64,000 nucleotides of DNA, taken from assembly GCA_030063045.1 (NCBI GenBank), contig JAQSEB010000155.1, positions 558,001 through 622,000 on the forward strand. The letters are read 5' to 3'. This document shows, in pieces, positions 44,501 through 55,172 of this stretch; within the stretch, counting starts at the first letter, position 1, and the number at the start of each line of letters is the position of its first letter. Source of the stretch: Pratylenchus scribneri (Eukaryota > Nematoda > Chromadorea > Rhabditida > Pratylenchidae). Below the pieces are notes generated by a model. That model had not been told where the DNA came from. It was given only the letters and a program-made list of their open reading frames with translations, and searched no databases. The translations under genes and the position numbers were made by a program.

Positions 44501-47500
44501 TGGAAACTTTAAAAATTGGCCAAAAATAATTTTAAAAAAATGGATGGGAAATAATTTAATGGGAAATCGAATGATTGTAATGGTTTAATCACTTATCCTC
44601 TAAACCCAAAAACCTTATACCCAATGGATAGATTGCGTCAAATCAAAAGGCTCATCATTTAACTATATTTTGGCTTTGGTTAAAACAAATTCTAATTGAG
44701 TTTTGAACCATTAAACCAAAATTGGTTTAAACCATTTAAAACCCTTTAATTGTTGACCAAACCATAACAAATTATATACCATTCAATGCGTCTTAACCAG
44801 CTCTCTCCAATTTTGGGTCTATTTGGTTTGTGAATTAGGCTAAACCCTTAAACCATTATTCTGATTAATTTTTTGTTTTGAAATATTTGTGGGCAAATTA
44901 ATTCCATATTTTGATTACTTCTCGCTTTATGCGGCTTTTTATTTGTTGGATTCCATCGAATATAGGCCTAAAAATTGGGAATTTAAAATGGAATGTGCCA
45001 AAAATATGTGCCGCTGACCATGTCGGCATCTAGCGAAAAAATGCGCCGAAATTGGCGGACATTTGTCCTCAATTTGATTAATTCCGTCCCAGCTTGCATC
45101 AATGATAGACAATCGGCCACTAAAATTGATGGATTGGAATCATTTAGAATTAAAAAATGGCACAAAACCAACCATTGGAGACACGTTTGCCTTCGGCATT
45201 TTGAGAACAAAAACTGACAGTTTTTCTGCCAGCCGGCGATTTTTGCCGGTTGCCACCATTCGTCTCACGGTGTTTTCGCAATGAACTTCGAAGTGGCGAA
45301 TTCCTGAGATGAGGGAAAAAATAGATAAAACCAATAAAAAATCCATGGGAATCGTAACGAGGCGATTCAGAGGCGATTCAATAACTAGGCTTTTCTATTA
45401 GCCATATCTTAACAAGGAAGTAACCAATTTTGGAAGGCAATAAACCATTTTAAAGCCATAAATGTCCTACAAAAAGTGGCTTATAATTTTTTAAAAAAAT
45501 ATTAAATTAATTTATAAAATAAGCGTCTTTTCCTCACTCAATCAGAAAATTTGAGTTTATTACACTCAAACATATGTAACTTTTTTGTAATGGAGAAATT
45601 CTAAAATTCAATATGGCCACTTTTTAGAGGACACTTTTGTCTTTAAAATGGCATATCGCCTTCTAAAATTGGCTTCTTCCTTTTTGAGCTATGGGTCAAA
45701 AACCAATGCGAGTACTCAATTGTTGTCCCCTCCCTCTCGATTACTTGTCAAAATGCCCATTTTCTTGCATTCCATCATTGATGGCATTTTCGGGAGAAGA
45801 CAAAAGGGAGGTGGAGAACATAATAATAAATATGTTAAATAAATGGAAGCCCTTTTTGGCCAATGTCTGGAAAATGTCTTTGGCGCCTTTTTTGGTGGGG
45901 GAATGAATGAACTTATGGAGGGGAGAAAGCAGCCTATGGCCGGCACAAATGAGCAATGTTTTGGGAGGGGAATATATGGAATGGATGGGATGGGGGGATA
46001 TATGGATGGGAATGGATGAAGAATATTGAAAAAAAGGGGGGGAAGCACAACTCTCGGCTTGGCCACAGGCCCCGGATGGGCCCATTGAATGGAGGAGGGG
46101 GGGGGGGGGGGGGGAAGGGGGAGAAGCCAACAAAATGCAATTAAGCTGGGAGCATAGAGCCACCCGAAAAAAAATGTCGAATGGAGCGGCCAAAAGCCCC
46201 TCTCCGGACATGAATGGATGGGGGGAATGACGCCCAAAAGGCAAAGAGGCGGCCAAAAAAGGGGGAAGAATTTTGGTGGACATCAAAAAAAAATCCCTCA
46301 TTTTAGGGCGAATTCAATGCGAAAAAAGCTTCCTCCACAAAATGAAAATCAAAGCGGAATGAAAATGAAGAAGAAAAGAGGACAAAAAATGAGCAAAGGG
46401 AGGAAGGGATATTTGTGGCCAAATTGGCGGTTATGGCCAAAAGGGGGGAAATTGTTGAAAAGGCCAATGGAAGGAGGAGGAGGACACTTTTGGCCGACTC
46501 CATCATTCTTTCCCCTCTTATTTTTGGCCCATTTCCCCCTCCGGCATTTTTCTCATTTCATCCTCCTTTCCCTTTTCTTTTTTTGCCGTCTCCAAACATT
46601 GGAATGGGCGAATAATTGGCTCCATAAAAATGCGAAGAAAAGGCACGCAAATTGCCATTTCCTCCAAAGACGAAGGGAGGGAATGGAAGGCAATTGTGGG
46701 TATTGGGTTGAGTGGTTGGTTGATGGGATGGATGGCCATTTGACCCTTTTTTGGTGGCAATTAATCCGCCAATGGCCCAAAAAGTGGCAAAAGGGCTTTT
46801 GAGAGAGACCCGTGGGAATTGTGGCCAAAATATAGGGGAATTGAATGGGAGGGGGGAATGGAAAATGGGGGCAATTAGCACATTTTTTTGTGGAATTGGA
46901 GTTGGAGGTAAACAATTTGGATAGGCTCACAAATATCAACATTCTCAATGGGGAGAGGAGGACAAATATGAGTACCGTTGATTGAGGCAGTTTCAAATTA
47001 GGTTTTTGACCCATATCTCAATGAGGCAATAATCAATCCAGAAGGCATTAAACCATTAAAAAGTAAAAAGTTTCTATTACATTTTGGCCTATTTTAATTT
47101 TATCAAATTCAATTTTAAAAAAGTTTTATATCTTTGATTGAAATAAACCCGAATTATAATGATTGAATGAGGAAAAGGCGGCTGTTTTACAAATTATTTT
47201 ATCTTTCAAAAAACTTGTAGAGCCACTTTTTAGAGGACATTTAAGGCTTTCAAATGGCCTAGCCCCTTTCTAAATTGATTGCTTTCTTTTTTGAACTATA
47301 ACCAAGAGAACGATCCAACTACTCTATTGTCCGGATTCGCAAATAACTAAAAATTCCTTTTTTTTGCCAACTATTTTCCAATATTTACAATTATATAATC
47401 AATCATTTCCATTTACGGCCAAATTCCTTCTCCTTCCGTCCAAAAAATGTTCTCACCTTTTATGGAATGAAGGCGGAATGCCCAAAGGCGCATCCCCGTT

Positions 47501-47644
47501 TCTTGGAGTCTGCGGGGCCGATGCCGACCATTGTTGTTGATTGGGGCCCGGATCACTGCAAATGCTGGCATTGTCTTCTCGATTAAAATTGTCCAGCAAT
47601 GTTGGATGATGGCATTTTTTGATGGAATTTTGTTGTTGATCCAT
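35532..47644 (-). CDS. pll-1: PLC-L/PRIP family phospholipase C-like protein, complete copy
   Basis: Starts at ATG 47644 ([11 protein letters not shown]...); an in-frame ATG at 47653 is an alternative. Exon 1 ends in FHKR, is spliced over a 2.1-kb intron to exon 45172-45305 ([18 protein letters not shown]), then to the PH domain ([63 protein letters not shown]). Next come EF-hands ([18 protein letters not shown]), the X box ([54 protein letters not shown]), an acidic X/Y linker ([11 protein letters not shown]), the Y box ([30 protein letters not shown]), C2 ([26 protein letters not shown]) and the PRIP-type C-terminus ([24 protein letters not shown]). It ends at TAA 35532. Against PLC-delta1, His311 is Phe and His356 is Asn, so it should bind but not cleave phosphoinositides. 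PRIP proteins scaffold InsP3, GABA-A receptor trafficking and phosphatases; C. elegans has one, PLL-1. Confidence 0.92.
36246..36552 (+). mobile_element. Foldback MITE-like element, copy 2'
   Basis: Duplicate of 24814-25120, in a PLC-L 3' intron. Confidence 0.8.
37053..37857. repeat. 33-bp minisatellite, array B' (intronic)
   Basis: Duplicate of array B with one extra 33-bp unit and one unit carrying CACGAAACAGG. It lies in the PLC-L intron after the C2 exon. Confidence 0.95.
39716..40036 (+). mobile_element. Foldback MITE-like element, copy 3'
   Basis: Duplicate of 28251-28571 in the PLC-L intron. Confidence 0.75.
40582..40895. mobile_element. Foldback MITE-like element, copy 4'
   Basis: Duplicate of 29117-29430. 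Confidence 0.65.
40949..41270. mobile_element. Foldback MITE-like element, copy 5'
   Basis: Duplicate of 29484-29805. Confidence 0.65.
41486..41795 (-). mobile_element. Foldback MITE-like element, copy 6'
   Basis: Duplicate of 30021-30330. Confidence 0.8.
42526..42840 (-). mobile_element. Foldback MITE-like element, copy 7'
   Basis: Duplicate of 31061-31375. Confidence 0.8.
43421..44112 (+). mobile_element. Foldback element split by another insertion
   Basis: The left arm is at 43421-43545 (TTTTTTGGCCATAACTCAGT). The right arm is at 43960-44112 (AAAAAGCCGCTTATTTTACT, CCACTTTTTAGAGGACATTT, GAGTTATGGCCAAAAGAATG). Between them is about 400 bp with a GGAAGG tract and sequence related to the 27760-28180 repeat. 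The right edge of duplication 1 (43620) lies inside this insertion. Confidence 0.65.
44620..44870. repeat. Dispersed AAACC/GGTTT foldback repeat copy
   Basis: Contains AACCAAAATTGGTTTAAACC, ACCCTTTAATTGTTGACCAA and AATTATATACCATTCAATGC, as in the copy at 4975-5170. It lies in a PLC-L intron within the PH-domain region. Confidence 0.75.
45388..45702 (-). mobile_element. Foldback MITE-like element, copy 8
   Basis: Arms CTATTAGCCATATCTTAACA and GAGCTATGGGTCAAAAACCA. The core is reversed (TTTTCCTCACTCAATCAGAA). It lies in the first large PLC-L intron. Confidence 0.8.
46000..46140. other. Poly-G tract in PLC-L intron
   Basis: A run of about 18 G (around 46097-46115) sits in GGGGGG/GGAGG-rich DNA. 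It can form a G-quadruplex on the plus strand, while the transcribed minus-strand RNA would be C-rich. It is also a typical sequencing and assembly trouble spot. Confidence 0.8.
47004..47314 (+). mobile_element. Foldback MITE-like element, copy 9
   Basis: The left arm is TTTTTGACCCATATCTCAAT and the right arm TTGAACTATAACCAAGAGAA. The core GATTGAATGAGGAAAAGGCG is forward. It lies in the first large PLC-L intron. Confidence 0.75.
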
Positions 47645-48133
47645 CCTCCACAAAATCGAAGATTATTTTTTTGATTTATTGCCTAAAAATTGTCGGGAAA
47701 AAATTAGGCGTAAAATTGGCAAAAAAATGGAAATGCGAATGGAGAAGGAAAGAACGTTTTTTCGGCTAATGTAAGGGGAAGATGCAATGGATGGAATTTT
47801 ATGATGGCACACATTTTGCTGGCCAAGGTCGCCGAGGCGGGTCATCATCCATGGCATCCTCTGCTCTGGAAATGGAAATTGAGTTTCCGGGGCCGGTGGC
47901 CGACGACGACCTTGGCCATGGCTTTGGATGAGGAGGCGGGGGATGAAAAAAGGGGGGCCAAAGAGAGATGCCGTGGCACATTGGCCAGCGGCAAATTACG
48001 CGCCTTTTGGCCGGCACCACAAATGTGTGCCGTGCACAAACGGCCAAATGTGGAGGGAAAATGAGGAAAAGCCACATTGAAATTGAAGGGGAAATATGGG
48101 GAAGAGAAGGGAGAATGGATTGAAATGGGGAGA
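47645..48133. other. 5' flank of the complete PLC-L gene
   Basis: This holds the presumed promoter of PLC-L (minus). The sequence turns purine-rich (GGAGGCGGGGGATG, then GGAAGG) toward the left edge of duplication 2. No gene is supported; the overlapping frames on both strands are low complexity. Confidence 0.5.
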
Positions 48134-48589
48134 GGAAGGAAGGAAAGGGTGGAATGGCAAAATGGAGGCAAAAAGTCACAAAAAGGGAGGGGAGGGGACA
48201 GTGGCAAATAAGGTGGCAAAGTGGAAGGGAAGGGATTTGGCTGGTGGAATGCGTCAATGCCAATTGAAGGTGAATTGGCCACAAAAAGTTGTTGTGTTGG
48301 GGCCAAATTGGCATTTGAAGAAAGAGGAGGCGAAACAATGGGCCAATGTTGGGCCAAAGTGGATTTGGGAGGAAATTGTTGCCTCATCAGGGCCAAAGGC
48401 CCTCCATGGAAAAATGTTCCCTCCTTTCTCTCTTTTCTTTTTTTTGTGAAAAGGGCAATCCATTCATTTTGGCGAGGGCATTTCCCATTCAAATATAATT
48501 TTTTTCAACTTTTCATAAAATTTTTTTTGGTATTCCTGAAATTATTATGGTCAAAAATTTTAAGCGTTTGGAAGGATATAGGTGTAAAT

Positions 48590-49200
48590 AGGTGAAACAC
48601 AAACAGGCGGAATTATTCTATGCGAAAACACAAAACAGGCGGAATTATTCTAATAAGTTGAAAACACAAAAAAGGCGGAATTATTCTAAGCGAAAACACA
48701 AAACAGGCGGAATTATTCTAATAAGTTGAAAACACAAAAAAGGCGGAATTATTCTAAGCGAAAACACAAAACAGGCGGAATTATTCTAAGCGAAAACACA
48801 AAACAGGCGGAATTATTCTAAGTTGAAAACACAAAAAAGGCGGAATTATTCTAAGCGAAAACACAAAACAGGCTGAATTATTCTAAGTCAAAAACACAAA
48901 ACAGGCGGAATTATTCTAAGCGAAAACACAAAACGCGGAATTATTCTAAGCGAAAACACAAAACAGGCTGAATTATTCTAAGTCAAAAACACAAAACAGG
49001 CTGAATTATTCTAAGTCAAAAACACAAAACAGGCGGAATTATTCTAAGCGAAAACACAAAACAGGCGGAATTATTCTAAGTCAAAAACACAAAACAGGCG
49101 GAATTATTCTAAGCGAAAACACAAACAGGCGGAATTATTCTAAGCGAAAACACAAACAGGCGGAATTATTCTAAGCAAAAACACAAACAGGCGGAATTAG
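48590..49200. repeat. 33-bp minisatellite, array C
   Basis: About 19 units of the same family (AGGCGGAATTATTCTAAGCG), with local variants CTAATAAGTTG, AAAAAAGG and GGCTGAATT. It is intergenic, upstream of the secreted-protein and SET genes. Confidence 0.95.
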
Positions 49201-49747
49201 AAGAAACACAAATAGAACGGAATTGAATGGAAAAACACAAAAAGTGGGAATAGATGAAATACAAATGAGGAGAATTAATTGAAACACAAAATGGTGATTT
49301 TTTCAAAAAATGGGGATTTCGTTCAGTACTAAATTTTTGGTCGCCTAAAGGGAAATGTGGTGAGGGAGGTCGAATAAAAATGCAAAATAAATGAAGGAAA
49401 GAAGGAGGGGAATTGAAGTTGATGGGAGACCATCGGGCACACTCTTTGTTTGCGGAAAATTGGCCAAAATTGTGTGGGGACAAATGGGGGGTGGGGGAGG
49501 TGGGGCCGGGAATGGAATATGGGCAAGAGGATGAAACGGCAAGCAAAGGGGGTTTTACCGAGATGAACCCCTTAAAACGGGCCTTGGAAAGAAGAAGCCC
49601 TGGCCAAATTCGAAGGAGAATGAAAGAGAATGCACAATTTTATATTTTTTGTTTTAATGGGAAATTGATTTGCATAAATATTAAATTTGAAATTATTTCC
49701 CACATTCCTATGTATGTGAATGTCGCCGATTGAGTACCTGCATGATT

Positions 49748-50045
49748 TTTGGTCCATTACTACGAGGCAAATGCCAATTCGGGAAGGCGATATATAATTG
49801 GAGTGCTCTCTAAAAAGTGGCCTATTTTAATTTTACAAAATTTAAATTTTAAAAAAATTTCACACTGTTGAATCTAATAGAGTCGAATTTTGGATTTTGT
49901 GGAAGAAAAGCGACTTATTTTTAAAATTATTTTAATTTTACTAAAAAGTAATTAAACCTCTTTTTAGAGGAAATTTAGGGCTTTCGAATAATATAATGCC
50001 TTCCAAAATTGGTTGCTTCCCTATTGAACTATGCCAAAAATATGG
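49748..50045 (+). mobile_element. Foldback MITE-like element, copy 10
   Basis: Arms TTTTTGGTCCATTACTACGA and TTGAACTATGCCAAAAATAT, with cores CTCTAAAAAGTGGCC and CCTCTTTTTAGAGGAAATTT. It is intergenic and duplicated at 55720-56017. Confidence 0.8.
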
Positions 50046-50795
50046 CCCTCATTTGTCCTATTTCGCCATATTCCAAAGGTCAAAAATGGGTGGCCCTCTC
50101 CCTAAAATTTTCACGCCAATTCCCACCATTTTAAAACCAAAAATGTATGTGTCACAAGGTAGGGCATCACCGCAAAGGAGAATTCACCTCTCACTTTTGG
50201 CATTGCCATTCATCCATTTGACCCTCGCCCTCGAAAAAAGGTTCAAAATGTGCTCCAATGTTTTGGGACGAATCAATTGAATTGTCGCCTCGGGAAAGGG
50301 GGTGGGGCGGATGGCGTGCCACTAAAATGTGCCCTCCCATCACCATCAAATTTAATAATATTTCGCCTATCAACCAACTTTTTTGTCCACTTCCTTCTCA
50401 ATGGGCCACTTCCCTCAAATTGGGGCCAACAGCTGCTCCGGAACAATTTAGCGCATTTTTTGTTTTTTTTTTGTCAGTGTTGCGCAGGGCAACCAATTCA
50501 ATTCAATTCCTCCAACTTTTGCCCCCACCCTCCCCCTTCAGTCACATTCCCGTCAAATCAGCGTTCCTGGGCGCCTTGGGGGCGATTGCTGGCCACTTTC
50601 CTTCCCTTGGGAGCATTTTCTCCTTCCACCATTTTTATGGCCTTTCTTCCCACCACCACCATATTTTGGGGGGCGCGCATTCTACCTCTCGAATTTTCCT
50701 CCCCACCAAACGCATTTTTGTTCCACCCCTCAAGGCATTTTCGCCACCCTCGCCTTTTGCCCATTTTCAATAAATTTCCTTCCTTCCTTCTTTCC

Positions 50796-51177
50796 TCAAA
50801 AAGCCAATGAAAAAAGCCGGCATCGGTCCAACCCTTTCGAATGCGCAAAAAGGCCGAAGTGAGGAACAAATTCATTCGGTAAATACAATCAATTCGATTG
50901 AAATGGCCAAATCGAATATTAGGCAGAATTTCCAGCGAATTTGGTCAAAAAAGCATTGAAGGAGAAGAGCCAATCGCAAAGTGCAATCCGTGTTGGCCCT
51001 TTTGCCGCAATCCGTGAGGCGGAATGCGAAAAACGACGCCAAAAGAATGGGTCGCTGGATTTGATGGATGAAGCCGGCGAAATGCCAACGGATGCTGGCA
51101 ATGGCATCAACGAACGAGCGGCAACAATGAATGGCGGCGAAAAACCACCAAACAGCCGAAATCAGCAACAAAAATGA
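50796..51177 (+). other. Possible short coding exon(s), unrecognised
   Basis: The frame 50941-51177 (VKKALKEKSQSQSAIR, IREAECEKRRQKN, DEAGEMPTDAGNGI) has codon-like composition. It is preceded by an intron-like GTAAATAC...TTTCCAG stretch and by a second frame from ATG 50801, but the two frames do not join cleanly. It may be a broken gene or chance; I do not recognise it. It is duplicated at 56768-57149. Confidence 0.25.
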
Positions 51178-51313
51178 ATGGAAAGGGAAAAGATGATTTT
51201 CCCTCACATTTTTGATGGATTTTTGCCGAATTTACATTTTCCATTTTTATTAATTATTTGATTTTTACGGAGATATGACAATTGGATGCCGGCAATACTG
51301 TACCTGGTCCGTT

Positions 51314-51617
51314 CTTTGGCCATATTTCAACGAGGCATTAGCCAATTTGAGAAGGCTATATATCAATTGAAAGCCCTAAATGTCCTCTAAAAAGTGGCAA
51401 AACTAATTTTTGAAATAACAAAATAATTTATAAAATAACCGGCTTTATTTCATTCAATCATAAAAATTGGGTTTATCACATCAAATACATGTAACTTTTT
51501 GTAAAGTTGGATTCCATAAATTATAAAATTGCCAATTTGTAGAGGACACTTTGGGCTTTCAAATGATATATGGTCTTCTAAAATTGGCTAATACTTTGTT
51601 GAACTATTGGTCAAAAA
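51314..51617 (-). mobile_element. Foldback MITE-like element, copy 11
   Basis: Arms TTCTTTGGCCATATTTCAAC and TTGAACTATTGGTCAAAAAC, with core CCTCTAAAAAGTGGCAAAAC in the left arm. The centre is reversed. It is duplicated at 57286-57589. Confidence 0.8.
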
Positions 51618-51867
51618 CCGATGGGTACTCATCGACATTACTCAATTGTCCTCTAACCACTTTTTATAACATTTTGCCCTTTTTGACATTATGGCATTCG
51701 CCAAAAATGTCCCATTTTCATCCAGTCGAATGAGCAATGCATAAAATTGAAAAATTCAACTTAAACATGTTTGGAATTGTTCCTTGAAGTGAAAAACCCA
51801 TTTGACACCATTTTGGCCTGAAACACATTTGCATATCCATCATTTTAATTCTCTCCCTCATTTTAAA

Positions 51868-52382
51868 ATGATCCCATTGTCAAAGAATATTCCCATCAAT
51901 GTTTTGTTCCTCATCATCTTCACAATAATAATACAAATTGCCTCATCGAAAGAAGAAGAAAATGGGCCAAAAAAGCCGATTATGCCATCGGCGATTGTGG
52001 AAGCTGGCCGCATGTTGGCTACGCCAGAAATTGTCGAACGAACGCATGGTTTTGGACAAGCAATTGATGGGTTTTCAAGCAAATTGAACAGCAGCATATT
52101 TATGAACAAAATTGGCGAAAAAACAATGGAAAAGTTGCGAGAATTGAAGTCGATTTTGCCCAACAAATTTCATGTTTTAATGGAAAAGGCAATTCAAATA
52201 TTCAAAGAGCCAGCTGCAAGCGAAAAGGAACAATGGGATAAAGTGAGATGGAAGGGAAAAAAACATTTTGGTTGACATTTTAGCTTATCAAAAGTGTGGA
52301 ATCAACGACAAAGCTTTCGCAGGAAGAGAAGCGTGAATTCTATGAGAAATTGGCCGCCATCACTATCCAAATGATTAATTAA
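51868..52382 (+). CDS. Small putative secreted protein, left copy
   Basis: Two exons, 51868-52242 and 52284-52382, encode 157 residues ending at TAA. ATG 51868 is chosen because it starts a signal peptide (MIPLSKNIPINVLFLIIFTI, then IIQIASS), whereas the upstream in-frame ATG at 51802 would bury it. The mature part is about 130 residues, Lys/Glu-rich and helical, with no cysteines: TPEIVERTHGFGQAIDGF, KTMEKLRELKSILPNKFHVL, KSVESTTKLSQEEKREFYEK. It faintly recalls the helical SXP/RAL-2-type secreted nematode proteins (a late SQEEKREFYEKLAA-like helix), but I cannot assign it. It stands 484 bp upstream of the SET gene on the same strand and is identical to the copy at 57840-58354. Confidence 0.75.
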
Positions 52383-52865
52383 TAAATTGAGTATAAATAT
52401 TTTTATAAAATTTTTCTATTTTTCATCATTTTATAAATTGTAAACAATGAATTAAAGCACGTTAAGCCGATCTTGAACAGGCTTAAGCAAAAAGCATACT
52501 GTAAATTAAGACTACCGTATTTCTTTGGCTTTATGTATTAATTTGGGATATAACGTCCATAATTTTATTCTTTATATTCATCTCATTTTTTAATAGTCTT
52601 TTCTTTTTATTGATCAATTGGAAATGGAAATGAAGATGGCGATTGCGATTGGCGATGATGGCCATGCCATGGCCATTGCTGGTGATTGTGGTCTGGGGAA
52701 TCCAAATCCAAAATTATGCTTTCATTATTTTCATCCAAAGATCCATATCCATTCATTACATAATAAATAATATTATCTTTTAGCTTGTTATTTATTCAAC
52801 AAATAAATTTACAATTCTTATCTACTTTACTTATTTATTTTCCAGAAGAATTGAAAACAACGAAA

Positions 52866-53982
52866 ATGCGTAAGAATTACAAACATTATTTATGAACATT
52901 TAACAATTTGTTTTTTTTTAGTTTGCAGTCCGGATTTGTCCAAAGGCATTGCTGCTTGCAAAATTCCTGTTGTGAATATGATCGACAACGAAGATTTCAG
53001 CAAGGAGCAGCGGTTCATCTACATCGGAGCAAATATCAACGAGGAGGGATTTGTGCAGAAAGAATTTGTTTGTTTAATATTAAAATTTGAAAATAATTAA
53101 TTATATTTAAAGCGCGGTTGCACCTGCAAGGATGAATGCGTGCCTGGAAAATGCGAATGCATCAGAAGGAGCAGCATCAAAATAACTGATGTTTGTTTTG
53201 AATAAATCTCATTTAATGGAAAAAACAACCAACATTTAGGATCATCGGATGGACCTTAGAGATGGGATGCCCGATTGCTACAATACAATTCTCTTTGAAT
53301 GCAGCAAGGAAACATGCAAATGCAAAGGCAAATGTTCTTGGCGATTGACCCCGGATAAATTCAATTTGGAGGTGGAACTGTTCAAAACGCCCCATGCTGG
53401 TTGGGCCGTCCGTTCACGACAATGCATTGAAGCCGGTTTTTTCCTTTTTGCAATTTAAATAATCAAAACCACCATCCACATAGGAACATACATTGCGGAT
53501 TTTATTGGCGAATTTTGCGATCAGAAGCGAATGGAAGATCGTCCACAGGACTATGCCTTCAACCTGCTCCAATTGAACAGCCGATCCAACATTTACATTG
53601 ATCCATACCACTACGGGAACATCACGCGCTTTTTCAACCATTCATGCTTTGAGAATTTGAAGCCATTTCGGTTTCTCAGCAATCATCGCAACGGGAAACG
53701 CTTGTCGCTTGGATTTTATGCAAGGTTTGCCATTTTCCAAAAAACCAAATAATAAATTTTTATTTAAATAGTCGTGACATTGTGCCCGGCGAAGAACTCA
53801 CAATCGACTATGGAATTGATTGGTGGAAACGACAAATGGAGGAGGCCAGGAAGGAAGGAAAGGGTGGAATGGCAAAATGGGGGCAAAAAGTCACAAAAAG
53901 GGAGGGGAGGGGACAGTGGCAAATAAGGTGGCAAAGTGGAAGGGAAGGGATTTGGCTGGTGGAATGCGTCAATGCCAATTGA
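52866..53982 (+). pseudogene. SET-domain histone methyltransferase, left copy truncated at the duplication join
   Basis: The exons match the complete copy (58838-60113) from ATG 52866 through pre-SET (RGCTCKDECVPGKCECIRRS) and SET (HAGWAVRSRQCIEAGTYIAD, GNITRFFNHSC, GEELTIDYGIDWW). The sequence switches at 53848/53849 after QMEEA to GGAAGG-rich DNA from the left edge of the duplicated unit. The frame then runs through a foreign tail of about 45 residues (starting RKEGKGGMAKW) to a stop at 53980-53982. The post-SET CxC...C zinc site and the acidic C-terminus are lost. SUV39-type enzymes need the post-SET cysteines for the active site, so this product is predicted inactive. It may instead be an artefact of assembly. 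Confidence 0.85.
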
Positions 53983-54304
53983 AGGTGAATTGGCCACAAA
54001 AAGTTGTTGTGTTGGGGCCAAATTGGCATTTGAAGAAAGAGGAGGCGAAACAATGGGCCAATGTTGGGCCAAAGTGGATTTGGGAGGAAATTGTTGCCTC
54101 ATCAGGGCCAAAGGCCCTCCATGGAAAAATGTTCCCTCCTTTCTCTCTTTTCTTTTTTTTGTGAAAAGGGCAATCCATTCATTTTGGCGAGGGCATGTCC
54201 CATTCAAATATAATTTTTTTCAACTTTTCATAAAATTTTTTTTGGTATTCCTGAAATTATTATGGTCAAAAATTTTAAGCGTTTGGAAGGATATAGGTGT
54301 AAAT

Positions 54305-55172
54305 AGGTGAAACACAAACAGGCGGAATTATTCTATGCGAAAACACAAAACAGGCGGAATTATTCTAATAAGTTGAAAACACAAAAAAGGCGGAATTATT
54401 CTAAGCGAAAACACAAAACAGGCGGAATTATTCTAATAAGTTGAAAACACAAAAAAGGCGGAATTATTCTAAGCGAAAACACAAAACAGGCGGAATTATT
54501 CTAAGCGAAAACACAAAACAGGCGGAATTATTCTAAGTTGAAAACACAAAAAAGGCGGAATTATTCTAAGCGAAAACACAAAACAGGCTGAATTATTCTA
54601 AGTCAAAAACACAAAACAGGCGGAATTATTCTAAGCGAAAACACAAAACAGGCGGAATTATTCTAAGCGAAAACACAAAACAGGCTGAATTATTCTAAGT
54701 CAAAAACACAAAACAGGCTGAATTATTCTAAGTCAAAAACACAAAACAGGCGGAATTATTCTAAGCGAAAACACAAAACAGGCGGAATTATTCTAAGTCA
54801 AAAACACAAAACAGGCGGAATTATTCTAAGCGAAAACACAAACAGGCGGAATTATTCTAAGCGAAAACACAAACAGGCGGAATTATTCTAAGCAAAAACA
54901 CAAACAGGCGGAATTATTCTAAGCGAAAACACAAACAGGCGGAATTATTCTAAGTCAAAAACACAAAACAGGCTGAATTATTCTAAGTCAAAAACACAAA
55001 ACAGGCGGAATTATTCTAAGCGAAAACACAAAACAGGCGGAATTATTCTAAGTCAAAAACACAAAACAGGCGGAATTATTCTAAGCGAAAACACAAACAG
55101 GCGGAATTATTCTAAGCGAAAACACAAACAGGCGGAATTATTCTAAGCAAAAACACAAACAGGCGGAATTAG
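54305..55172. repeat. 33-bp minisatellite, array C'
   Basis: About 27 units. It is longer than array C by 257 bp through an internal repeat of the block near 54930-55170, and it lacks the short CAAAACGCGG unit of array C (about 48930). Confidence 0.95.

Larger units (their letters stand above)
48134..53848. repeat. Tandem duplication 2, left unit (5.7 kb)
   Basis: Directly repeated at 53849-59820. The shift is 5715 bp before the minisatellite and 5972 bp after it, so the right unit is 257 bp longer. Base differences noticed are near 48167/53882 and 48479/54194. The join cuts the last SET exon. Confidence 0.97.

Noticed and set aside
45716..46802. Several long frames on both strands
   Set aside because: They lie inside PLC-L intron 1 in G-rich low-complexity sequence, and the translations are Pro/Ser/Phe- or Gly/Lys-rich.
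50250..50810. 186- and 171-residue frames upstream of the secreted-protein gene, and the copies at 56222-56782
   Set aside because: Two frames of the same pyrimidine-rich DNA are open at once with Phe/Pro/Ser-rich translations and no splice context.
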